A stretch of 64,000 nt of DNA, from assembly GCF_050624435.1 (NCBI RefSeq), contig NC_134539.1, positions 124,253,025-124,317,024 on the forward strand. Reading direction: 5' to 3'. Made by a program: the position numbers and the translations under genes. A model generated the notes under the pieces. That model was not told the DNA's origin and searched no databases. It saw nothing but the letters and a program-made list of their open reading frames with translations. Source of the DNA: Tenrec ecaudatus (taxonomy: Eukaryota > Chordata > Mammalia > Afrosoricida > Tenrecidae). Shown here in pieces: positions 55,098-64,000 of this stretch; the first letter of the stretch is position 1; every line of letters begins with the position of its first letter.

Positions 55098-56067
55098 ACA
55101 TTGGGCCTCCACTCAAGTACTCCCTCAATGCAAGAATGCTTTCTTCTATTAAACTGGCATTCTATGATGCTCACCTTCCAGACAAAATCACTGAAGACAA
55201 AGTGGGTGAATAAGCAAATGTTGTGAAGAAAGCTGATGGTGCCCAGCTATCAAAAGATATAGCGTCTGGGGTCATAAAGGCTTAAATGTAAGCAACTGGT
55301 CATCTAGCTTAGAAGCAACAAAACCCACATGGAAGAAGCACACCAGCCTGTGTGATCACAAGGTGTCAAAGGGATTAGGTATCAGGCATCATCAGAACAA
55401 AAAAAATCATATCATAGTGAATGAGGGGCGAGGAGTGCAGAATGGAGACCCAAAGCCCATTTGTAGGCCACTGGACATCCCCTTACAGCAGGGTCTCGGG
55501 GATGAGACGAGCCAGTCAGGGTGCGATGTAGCAATGATGAAACATTCAACTTTCTTCTAGTTCCTAAATGCTTCCTCTTCCCCCACTATCATGATCTAAA
55601 TTCTACCTTACAAATCTGGCTAGACCAGAGGATGTACACTGGTACAGATAGGAACTGGAAACACAGGGGATTCAGGGTGGATGATCCCTTCAGGACCAGT
55701 GGTATGAATGGCGATACTGGGAGGGTGGAGGGAGGGTGGGTTGGAAAAGGGGAACTGATTACAAGGATCTATATGTGACCTCTTCCCTGGGGGACGGACA
55801 ACAGAAAAGTGGGTGAAAGGAGACGTCGGACAGTATAAGATATGACAAAATCATAATAATTTATAAATTATCAAGTGTTCATGAGGAAGGGAGGAGCAGG
55901 GAGGGAGGGGAAAAAATGAGGAGCTGATGCCAGGGGCTTAAGTGGAGAGCAAATGTTTTGAGAATGAGGAGGGCAATGAATGTACAAATGTGCTTTACAC
56001 AATTGATGTATGTATGGGTTGTGATAAGAGCTGTATGAGCCCCTAATAAAATGATTTTTTAAAAAAG
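55098..56067 (+). mobile_element. Unnamed retroelement family, copy 13
   Basis: Flanked by ATTACCCTTTTAG at 55085-55097 and 56068-56080 (13 bp, exact). It starts at ACATTGGGCCTCCACTC, so it is 5'-truncated, and ends GAGCCCCTAATAAAATG plus tail. The right-hand target copy is also the left-hand copy for insertion 14. Confidence 0.9.
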
Positions 56068-56080
56068 ATTACCCTTTTAG

Positions 56081-56408
56081 GGGAAGGTGGGGGGAATCGA
56101 TTGCAATGATAGACACCTAACACCCCCATCCCCAGGGGGACAAACAGCAGAAGTGTGGGTGAAGGGAGACATCGGTTGGTGTGAGATATTAAAATAATAA
56201 TAATTTATAATTTATCAAAGGGTCACCAAGGTGGGAGCTGGGGAGGGAGGAGAAAAAGAGGAGCTGATATCAAAGGCTGAAATAGAAAGTAAATATTTAG
56301 AAAACGATGATGGCAACATATGTACAAATATGCTTGATACAATTGGTGTGGATTGTTATGAGTTGTAAGAGCCTCCAATAAAATGATCTTAAAAAACAAA
56401 CCAAAAAA
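56081..56408 (+). mobile_element. Unnamed retroelement family, copy 14, at the same target
   Basis: Flanked by ATTACCCTTTTAG (56068-56080) and ATTACCCATTTAG (56409-56421), one mismatch. The body (GGGAAGGTGGGGGGAATCG ... GAGCCTCCAATAAAATG) belongs to a distinguishable 3'-end variant (GTTGTAAGAGCC rather than CTGTATGAGCC). Together with copy 13 the target sequence occurs three times. Confidence 0.88.
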
Positions 56409-56720
56409 ATTACCCATTTAGAATTGATTATTTGACAAGTAAATCCCCAGCTAATTTGCAATTGAAAATGTATTGGGGAGGGGAGATTACCTTTTGGAAT
56501 CCCTCAAAGATCATTTGCCATAACCCTCTGAGCTGACCGCTCTACCTTGAACTTAACTCACCCAGCAGACCCCCTCAGTAGCACTGCTTTGATTGGACCT
56601 TTTTAAAAGAAACTCTGAGACAAGTGTATTACCGAGAGAGAATTTGTCTGCCACCATCCACTGATCAGAGAAACCTGCTTAACTACATTTTATTTGTGAT
56701 AAATCTGTGCATGGATGAGT

Positions 56721-57469
56721 TGAAGCTCTACTAGCAATACATTTCCCTTACCATCATATAAGCATAAGAGATACTTGAAATAGTATCTATCAGAAGGACT
56801 GTTTTCATCCATCCTAAAAATACAGAGAGATTTTTTCCTCACATATCAACAACTCTGAAATCTAGTGTGGTGGCATCATAGTTGTTGGCCCGGTGGCAGT
56901 TGTAAGGACAATGTCATTGCTGACACTTTCTGGTGGATTGTAGAGCGTGTTGGCATCGACACTCATAGCTGGGTCCCAGGTGGTGGGAAGACGGTGCAGA
57001 GAGCTCGCTGAGTCAGCTTTTGAGAAGGGTTGTATCAGCCAGGCCATGGACAGCTCAGATGACGACCTACTAGCACCCTCAGAGACTCACACGAACGACG
57101 GTGCACCCAAAAGTGACTGAGTTGAACTGTCCCTGCACAGGAGCTTGAGGAAGCCATTGGTCCGTTTAGTTCCCTGGTAATGTTCCATTTATGCTTACAT
57201 TCAGAAAAAGCCGTTGTCAGCAAGGACATTGCGGCTCATGGGGCAGTCGGTGTGCCAGAGCAGAACTGTGGTCCAGAGGCTTTCGACGGCACACTTGCTC
57301 AGAAGCGCATCACCGCCCTTTTCATTCAAAACGCTTCTTGGGGAGCAGCCACGCGTCTGCAGCACGCTGGAGCCCTTTACGGTTGCCTAAGAGTGGCACA
57401 GTATCTTCAATACGTCCAGCAGAGTTCTCTCAGTAATCATTCTAGTTGACCAAAAGCATGGTCACAATA
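56721..57469. other. Unassigned sequence
   Basis: Contains short frames of up to 89 codons without domains. No repeat recognised. Confidence 0.25.
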
Positions 57470-57655
57470 GCAAAAAGATGGAAAGAGCCAAGTGTCTACC
57501 AACAGATGGCTAGATAAACAAACTGGTTTATCCACGCACTGGAATCGTATTCAGCCACACAGAGAAATCAACCCTTGATACATGCTACAGCCTGGATGCA
57601 CTTTGAAAATATTATATGAAAGGGGCCAGAAACAGTCCATGGAAAAGTGGAATGA
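57470..57655 (+). repeat. L1 3' fragment
   Basis: GGTCACAATAGCAAAAAGATG, CTACCAACAGATGGCTAGATA, GGAATCGTATTCAGCCACAC, CTACAGCCTGGATGCACTTTG are L1 3' landmarks. It hosts copy 15. Confidence 0.8.
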
Positions 57656-57671
57656 AAGATCATTTGATTTT

Positions 57672-58252
57672 TTTACATTTTATTAGGGGCTCATACAACT
57701 CTTATCACAATCCATACATATACATACATCAATTGTATAAAGCACATCCGTACCTTCTTTGTCCTAATCATTTTCAAAGCATTTGCTCTCCACTTAAGCC
57801 CTTTGCATCAGGTCCTCTTTTTTTTAACCCTGCTTCCCCCTCCCTCAGGAGCCCTTGATAATTTATAGATTGTTATTTTGTCATATCTTGCCCTATCCGG
57901 AGTCTCCCTTCGCCCCCTTCTCTGCCGTCCATCTCCCAGGGAGGAGGTCACATGTGGATCCTTGTAATCAGTTCCCCCTTTCCAACCCACTCACCCTCCA
58001 CTCTCCCAGCATCGCTCCTCACACCCCTGGTCCTGAAGGTATCATCCACCCTGGATTCCCTGTGCCTCCAGCCCCCATATGCACCAGTATACAACCTCTG
58101 CCCTATTCAGTCCTGCAAGGTAGAATTCGGATCATGGTAGTTGGGGGGAGGAAGCATCCAGGATCTGGGGGAAAGCTGTGTTCTTCATCGGTGCTACATC
58201 GCACCCTGACTGACCCATCTCCTCTTCTAAACCCTTCTATGAGGGGATCTCC
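57672..58252 (-). mobile_element. Unnamed retroelement family, copy 15
   Basis: Flanked by AAGATCATTTGATTTT at 57656-57671 and 58253-58268 (16 bp, exact). Tail at the left (TTTTACATTTTATTAGGGG). It is truncated after the TCTATGAGGGGATCTCC section. It lies in an L1 3' end. Confidence 0.92.
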
Positions 58253-58309
58253 AAGATCATTTGATTTTCCATGGATTTCTGAAGCCCCACATGTGTACTA
58301 ATTAAAAAG

Positions 58310-59935
58310 TCAGAGGTAAAAGGAAACATTGTCTGATGTACTGATATACAATACCATTGGTTGACACTCAGCTGCTTTAAGAGGCAGCATGTGATCAAGT
58401 GCAGATGGTACTTGAGGAAGCAGCCTAAGCTGTACGGAAGGCATTGGGGCAGGAGAGGCGAGCGTAAGGTTCTGGGAATTGATGGAATACCAACGGAAAT
58501 ATTTCAGCAAATGGATGCAATGCTGGAGGTGCTCATTGATCTGGGCCCCGCAGCAGGAAGAGATCAATATTTGTGCCCAGTCCAAAGAAAGGTGGCCCAG
58601 AATGCAGCATTTATCAAACAAGATAGTTAATATCACATACAAGTAAAATTTTACTGCAGATAACTCAAAAATAGTTGCAGCAGTACATGAACGAGGAGCG
58701 GCCAGAAATTCAAGCTGGATTCAGAAGAGGTCGCTGAATGAAAGACGTCCTTGCTGGCACCAGACGGGTCTTGGTTGAACATAGAGAATCCCAGAAAGAT
58801 GTTTACTTGTGTTTTATTAACCTTGCAACAGCATTCAACCGCATGGTCATAAACTATGGGCAGCATGTGGGTCATGAGATTTCAGAACACTCACCGGTGC
58901 TCACGTTGAACCTGTATGCAAGGAGCTCTGGGGGGTCGTGGTCATGTCTGCTCACCACAAAGCCAGCACTTTGAACCCAGCAGTCCCTCCGTGGGGAAAG
59001 GTGGCATTTACTGCTCCTGTAAAGAACCACGCCCTGGAAGCCCAAGGAGTCCATTCTGTTCTGTCCTATTGGGTTGCTATGAGTCATAATTGACTCCATG
59101 GAAATGAGTTTGGTTTGGGTCTGGGTTGGGTACCTGTACTTAGACCAAGAGGCAGTAGAACAGGGGGATAGTGTACTGTTTACAATAAGGAAAGTTGTGT
59201 ACCAGGCATAAATCTTTCACCCCACCTATTCAGTCTGAATGCTGAGCAAGTAATCCAAGAAGCTGGACGATGTTAAGAAGAATAGGGCACCAGGATTAGA
59301 GAAAGGTTTGCTAACAACCTGTGATGTGCAAATGACACAACCTTGCTCCCCTAAGGTGAGGAGGACTTGAAGCACTTGCTGATCATGATCACGGGCTGCA
59401 GCCTTCCATCTGGATTACAACCAGTGTAAAGAAAACAGATATCCTCACAACGCAGCCAATGAGCAGCATCATGATAAATGGAGAAATAATTGAAGTTATC
59501 GAGGATTTAATTTTGCGTGGATCTGCAAAGACCATACATAATGTGTGTCTGACCAAAGCCAAATCAGAATTTTCAATGGCCTTCTAGGCATGTGAAAGCT
59601 AGACCATGAGTAAGGAAGACAGGAGGAGAACTCATGAATACAAAGTATGGTGTCGGCTAAGCATATTGACTCTCCCACGGACTGCCAGAAGAACCAGCAA
59701 ATCCATCTTGAGGACGTACAGCCAGAATTCTCCTTAGAAGCTACCATGGTGAGACTTGATCTCTGTAAGTGGGACATGTTTTCAGGAAGGACCAGACTGA
59801 TTGATAGATCGGCCCTGTGGCTGCCAACATGGCTCAGAATAAGCATGGTGAGGATGGCACAGCACTGAGCAGTGTTCCCTTCTGTTGCGCACCAGGCCAC
59901 TATGTGACATGGAACCAACTCAGCGGCACCCAACA
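58310..59935 (+). mobile_element. RTE/BovB-like LINE, reverse transcriptase region, broken
   Basis: Plus-strand RT remnants: GIDGIPTEIFQQ (about 58479-58510), EERPEIQAGFRRGR at about 58690-58735, DVYLCFINLATAFN at about 58799-58840 (RT motif A, normally FxDxxKAFD; here N replaces D), then after an inserted AfroSINE, KKTDILTTQPMSS at about 59430 and WCRLSILTLPRTARRTSKSI at about 59648-59706. Many stops. The same C-terminal coding region is seen in reverse at 16196, 29745 and 35222. Confidence 0.82.
58935..59125 (+). repeat. AfroSINE inside the RTE LINE
   Basis: CAGCACTTTGAACCCAGCAGTC, CTCCTGTAAAGAACCACGCC, CTGTCCTATTGGGTTGCTATG, GTCATAATTGACTCCATGG, AATGAGTTTGGTTTGGG. It interrupts the LINE's RT between motif A and the C-terminus. 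Confidence 0.75.
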
Positions 59936-60091
59936 ACCCTCTCGTTCCCTACCTGTCTATACACATGTATGATTCTTATTACCTACTTTTATTGCCACAT
60001 TTATTTCAAGATCCCTGAGCTATGCTGAAAAGTCACCAATGTCCCTGAATTAGGGGAAGAAAAAAAAAACCAACTATGTCCTAAAAAGTAA

Positions 60092-60242
60092 CAAGAGGAG
60101 CCCTGCCAGCATAGTAGGCTACAAGTTGGATTGCTAACCACAAGGTCAATAGTTCAAACCCACCAGCCTCTCCAAAGGAGAAAGCTGAGGCTTCTAATTC
60201 TGTGACGAGTTACACTCTCAGGCATCCACAGAGGCGGTTCTA
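60092..60242 (+). repeat. AfroSINE
   Basis: GCCAGCATAGTAGGCTACAAG, GCTAACCACAAGGTCAATAG, TTCAAACCCACCAGCCTCTC, AGGAGAAAGCTGAGGCTTCT, ATTCTGTGACGAGTTACACTC. The 3' tail is absent. Confidence 0.7.
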
Positions 60243-61204
60243 TTGTGGCCTGCAGGCTCCCAATGAGTGAAAGAGCAAGGATGATGATTCAGGACCAAGG
60301 ACAGTGGCAAAGGGCCCTGAGCCGACGGAAACCGTGTGGAGGAGATGAACCAACTTCCTCCAACACAGACTTAGAAAATCCTCGCCAGCAAGCTAGCAAG
60401 CCCTGTTTCATGGCGTCTGTGGACCCAGCAGTGCACATTACCTGGATGCGGCGGTAAGCTGCCCACACGTCGGGTAGAGAGTGCAGGCGAACACGCTTTG
60501 GCTTGTTTTCTTGTTACAAGCCTCGGCCTTGTTTGTCCACCAGCGTTCTGTTCTCTCCGCAGATCTCCATCACTCTCGCTAGAGCCTCCGACTGCAGTGC
60601 GGATGGGACACTCTCCTGACTCCCTTCCTAGCCCTCTGCAAGGCACTTGGCAGTTCCCTTTTTGCTCTGTGCCGATCAAGTGTTGTCCAACCCCAGCCTC
60701 CCTACTCCGGGACCAGCTCCCTTGAAGGACATCTGGCTCCTCTTACACATCCAATAGAGTGCCTGACCCACGCGAGGCATTCATTCTCTGGCGGGAACTG
60801 CGGTCCGCACTCAGGTTCCCCTCGCCAGTCTCATCCTCACGCAGACGCACACGTCTGCAGTCCTCGTCCGCGTGTGTCTGGGCAGGGTCTCTTCTCCGGG
60901 GACCTGCAGCAGAGACCGTGCACAGGTGCCCCTGCCGAAGCCGCCGCCTCGGGAAAGGCGCATGGTGCCAACTGCAGTTGAACCAGGGGAGCTTTGCTCC
61001 TGTCTCAGCTCATGCTGTAAAATATGGGTCCTGCCCACAGTATCGTCAACACCATGTTCTACATGTTTGTGCTTCTGGTTGGTAGTTTCACTATTTAAAA
61101 TGCACACACACACACTGAATGCGGAAGTGTTGTTGTCTAGTGTTCATAAGCCCAAGAAGGTTTGCACGTGCCTAATGGGAAAGGGGTCATATTAAATAAG
61201 CTTC
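60243..61204. other. Unassigned, includes a short CpG-rich stretch
   Basis: Roughly 60760-60980 is GC-rich and CpG-dense for this window (about 17 CpG in about 220 nt, by eye). It is too short to call an island with confidence and no exon or gene is recognised next to it. A (CA)n run lies at about 61103-61113. Confidence 0.3.
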
Positions 61205-61510
61205 GTTCAAGATGCCATTGTAATGCATCAGCAGTAGATACCAAGTCAGCAAGACTGCAGCTCTGTGCTTTGGACATGTTCTCAGGAGAAACCAGTGCTT
61301 GGAAAAGACATGATGCTTGGTAACACAGAGGGGCAGCGACGAAAAAGAAAATCCTCAACAAGATGGATTGACACAGTGGCTGCAAAACGAGTTTGACGAT
61401 AACACGGATTGTGCGGATGATATGGGACCGTGTTATATGTCCTCCTGCCGAACCCAGGGCTGCTATGAGTCGGAGCCAACTCAGCGACACCTCACAATAA
61501 CAGCAACACG
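61205..61510 (+). mobile_element. RTE/BovB-like LINE 3' end
   Basis: GACATGTTCTCAGGAGAAACCAG, GAAAAGACATGATGCTTGG, TGCTATGAGTCGGAGCCAAC, TCAGCGACACCTCACAATAAC. It ends with the sequence shared with the AfroSINE tail. Confidence 0.75.
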
Positions 61511-61849
61511 GAGTCTTTCAACTGGAATGCATAGAAAACAAGGCTGCATATTGATCGGGTGATAAAATGTGTGACTTGGGAGCACATAGGAACCTAACCT
61601 GGTGTTGCTCATAGGAGCAATGACTCAGTGTTTGCTCATTCAGCGTTCGTGACAACCTTGTAAAACAGAATTGCAGCAAGTAACAGGAATTGGCTGTGCA
61701 TCTGTCCCCACACTGTGCTGCCCACAGGCCCTGCTGTGGTGTCTCCTGGAGCTGCCCCTGTTCTGCGCCCTTCCAGACACCCTCCGCCCAATCCTGCTCT
61801 GAACAAAGCCTCGTGCTGTCAGTAGCAACCCCGCAAGTTACGGAGAAGA

Positions 61850-61935
61850 CCTGCTCCATCGGGTTTCCTCGGGCAGCATTGCTGAGCCGGTTCAAACTGC
61901 CGACTTTTAGGTTCATCGGTGAGCGTACTCCATCT
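61850..61935 (-). repeat. AfroSINE fragment
   Basis: GCTGAGCCGGTTCAAACTGC, CGACTTTTAGGTTCATCGG is a short diverged piece of the head region, reversed. Confidence 0.4.
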
Positions 61936-62099
61936 GGGCCACCCAGGGGCCTTCTCCAAACGGAAGGCAGCGCTACAGGGAGGAAGAGCCAGCATGAGTT
62001 AGGAAAAGGGCAATCCAAGGATCAGACCCAGAGAGGTCATGTCGCCTCAGGGAACCCATCTTGATCGGCTTGACTAAATTATGGAGTTGAGTGAACATA

Positions 62100-62290
62100 A
62101 AACCAAACCAAACTCACTGTCATCGAGTCAATTCTGATGCAGAGGGAGTCCACAGGAAGAAGTGGAGCTGCTCCTGGGATTCCAAGACTGTAACCCTTTC
62201 TGGGAGCCTGAAGCCTCCTCTTTCTCCCACGGAGCAGTGGCGGGTTTCAAACTGCCGGCCTGGTAGTTCGTGCCCCCGGGAGCCTCCCTA
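62100..62290 (-). repeat. AfroSINE
   Basis: ACCAAACCAAACTCACTGTC, ATCGAGTCAATTCTGATGC, GGGATTCCAAGACTGTAACC, CTTTCTCCCACGGAGCAGTG, GGTTTCAAACTGCCGGCCTG: the complement of AfroSINE from tail to head. Confidence 0.85.
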
Positions 62291-62589
62291 GGGCCCATCT
62301 GGCTTCAGCCTGAGGGAGGGGTGGTGCAGAGACAGCACGGAGGTGAGGGGGCTTTCAGGCCGGCCTAGGGGGCAGCATGGAAGAGAGAGGACTGGCCAAC
62401 TGATGCACAAGGGGCAAAGGTGAGCCCCGCTACTCTTGCTGCACACAGACACTGCTGCCCAGTTGCCCCTTCAGAACCCCGAGGGAGGAGCTCTGTTTGG
62501 GGGAGTTTGGGAGAGGGTGTCAGGAAAAATCCAGCGCATGAGCAGCTCCCGGGGGCACCACATCAGGGCCTGGGGTGGGTGGAGGCTTC

Positions 62590-62680
62590 CTTAATCCCCC
62601 TGAGCCTCAGTCTTCTCATCTGTGAAATGTCCACCTCTGGGCGTGTTGTGAGGACTAAAGTGGAGTGAGAAAAGCCGGGG
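62590..62680 (+). repeat. MIR 3' part
   Basis: GAGCCTCAGTCTTCTCATCTGTGAAATG, then GTTGTGAGGACTAAAGTGGAGTG follow the MIR 3' half. Confidence 0.75.
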
Positions 62681-62871
62681 TACGGTCACTGTAAACGCGG
62701 CTGCCCATTCGTGCCCGCCTGGGCCTGTGCCCTTGACGTGTGACTTGCCAGCTCCTCTCATCCACAAGCACATTTCTCCACCTCCAGAATCGAGGTTTGG
62801 CCACGTGCTTCCGCCAATGGGACAGCGGCCAACACGATGCAAAAGCAGACTAAGAATGTGCTGGATCAATC

Positions 62872-63155
62872 TGTAACCCCCTCTCAGGGGGTCAGACAAC
62901 AGAAATGCATGAGGGGAGCCAGCAGTTCGTGTAAGACATTAAAAAAATAATGTATAAATTATCAAGGGTTCATGAGGGAGGGGGTGGAGGAGGGAGAGAA
63001 AAAAATGAGGGGCTGACACCAAGGGCTCAAGTAGAAAGAGAATGTTTTGAAAATGATGATGGCAACATATGTACAAATGTGCTTGACACAAGGGATGGAT
63101 GTATGGATTGTGATAACAGCTGCAAGAGCCCCCAAGAAAATTATTTTTTTTTAAA
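62872..63155 (+). mobile_element. Unnamed retroelement family, copy 16
   Basis: The left flank AAGAATGTGCTG and the right flank AATAAGGTGCTG may be its degraded duplication. Body: TCAGACAACAGAAATGCATG, the purine tract GGGAGGGGGTGGAGGAGGG, GTGATAACAGCTGCAAGAGCC, CCCAAGAAAATT. Confidence 0.75.
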
Positions 63156-63937
63156 TAAGGTGCTGAGGGGCATGGCTTTGCTCTCTGGCTTTCACAGAAC
63201 CCAGCCGCCGAATGAATAAACCCATCCAAGCATGCTGGATGAGGACAGACGCACGGCCCAGGTGCCCCATCACCATGGCCAACAGCCACCAAGCCCCCGT
63301 AGCAGCGCCACCTAGTGTAGCAGCGGCTGATTGTAGAAGGCGAGTTGGCCCAGCCAAGACCAGCAGAAGGCCTGCCCAACCCCAAATGCCGGCCTGATAA
63401 AACATGAGCACAGACACGGATTGTTTAAGCCCCATCTTTGGGTGCTTTGTCACAAAGAAACACCTGGTTGACAGATGATGCTTCTGCCCAAGATGAAGGA
63501 ACCAGAAGCAGATTTATCTTCCAGCCTGAAGCAACCAAAACAACCAGGTAAGACTCTTGGACACAGATGGGCGATGAGGGATGGTGAGCGATGGTGAAAG
63601 GGCCATGCGAGCCCTAGAAGACCTAGCTACTGTCGAAAGCATTTCCCGGCCGCAGCGCAGGCAGAGGGCAGCTAGGAAGACACCAGGGTCGCGTCTAGGA
63701 GGGACCAAGTCTGAGAGAACGAGGCTCTGCAAAGAAAGAACCCCGGAGAGATGCGGAGGGTCCCACTGTACACTCGGCAGAGACCTTGCCCGTGTGGGAG
63801 CGTGAGGAAACTACCTGACGGCAGGAACTAGAGGGCGATGTGTGGAGCTCGCACCAAGCCAGGAATCGTGCCGGCCCACTGGGCAGGTGTCATGCATGGG
63901 CCCTGAGTACAATACTCAGGGAGAGGGCATGCCCAGT
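63156..63937. other. Unassigned sequence
   Basis: About 0.8 kb of GC-rich sequence with short frames on both strands and no recognised gene or repeat. Confidence 0.25.
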
Positions 63938-64000
63938 ACTCACTGCCATCAGGCTACTTCTAACTCGGGGGACCCTCAAAGGCAGGGTGGAACTGCCCCT
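63938..64000 (-). repeat. AfroSINE, cut by the window end
   Basis: CTCACTGCCATCAGGCTACTTC, TAACTCGGGGGACCCTCAAAG, GCAGGGTGGAACTGCCCC is the complement of the tail. It continues past the window. Confidence 0.8.

Larger units (their letters stand above)
54640..56720 (-). mobile_element. Degraded DNA transposon with transposase-like C-terminus, split by two insertions
   Basis: On the minus strand a broken frame (about 55020-54640) reads like a mariner-family transposase C-terminus: PSDCFRKPKEYLKG, then a FQSPDEA segment and RIEDMLSN, ending in FNKWFCDFVAIL. Sequence at 55045-55095 and 56421-56720 resembles 1-300. The element is interrupted by retroelement copies 13 and 14. No terminal inverted repeat could be fixed. 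Identification as mariner is tentative. Confidence 0.45.

Noticed and set aside
58361-58630. A possible host gene containing GIDGIPTEIFQ
   Set aside because: The motif and context are RTE LINE reverse transcriptase.

Overview
The window is nuclear DNA of a placental mammal, almost certainly an afrotherian. It carries many copies of the tRNA-derived SINE known as AfroSINE, with the 3' tail CTATGAGTCGGAATCGACTC, several fragments of the RTE/BovB-like LINE that shares that tail, and old mammalian L1, MIR and ERVL sequence. I cannot settle the species; tenrec, golden mole or a relative would fit. Gene density is very low and almost everything apart from two olfactory receptor genes is transposon-derived.

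Genes. Two intact single-exon class II olfactory receptors lie on the minus strand at the left end: an OR4D2-like gene (2513-3448, possible upstream start at 3466) and an OR4D1-like gene (10134-11069). Each encodes 311 residues from the preferred start and each has a 3' splice site 17-18 bases before it. From memory, OR4D1 and OR4D2 are neighbours on human 17q22 next to EPX/MPO/LPO, so this looks like the orthologous locus. No other host protein-coding gene is supported in the remaining 53 kb.

Mobile elements. (1) At least 16 copies belong to a retroelement family I cannot name. The longest copy (about 1.95 kb, 17275-19211 minus) starts with a YY1-like CAAGATGGC motif and has no recognisable reverse transcriptase. 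It ends with a purine/G-rich tract, AATAAA and an A-rich tail. Many copies carry target-site duplications of 10-16 bp. (2) An ERV-L provirus (41155-48251) has both LTRs, a tRNA-Leu primer binding site, broken gag/pro/RT, a long open integrase frame and a dUTPase-like domain. It sits inside an L1 3' end and its RT is split by a 562-bp solo LTR with a perfect 6-bp duplication. (3) There are solo LTRs at 21185, 24219, 28250 and 37142, and a probable one at 52102. (4) There are mariner and hAT DNA transposon remnants. (5) An RPL37A processed pseudogene is inserted in an AfroSINE and is itself interrupted by a copy of family (1), a three-layer nest. (6) Tandem repeats occur at 22377-22912 (roughly 30-bp CCACCA-rich units), 30089-30235 (26-bp units) and 28468-28605 (two 69-bp units).

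Layout: 1-11.1 kb, OR4D locus with scattered repeats; 11-21 kb, L1 and unnamed-family copies; 21-28 kb, LTRs, minisatellite and the pseudogene nest; 28-39 kb, L1, RTE and unnamed-family copies; 39.7-48.8 kb, mariner, the ERV-L provirus and its L1 host; 49-63 kb, more unnamed-family, RTE, mariner-like and AfroSINE copies. I found no operon-like, CRISPR, rRNA or functional tRNA feature and no evidence of a new multi-gene system. The most interesting material is the unnamed retroelement family and the insertion chronology.
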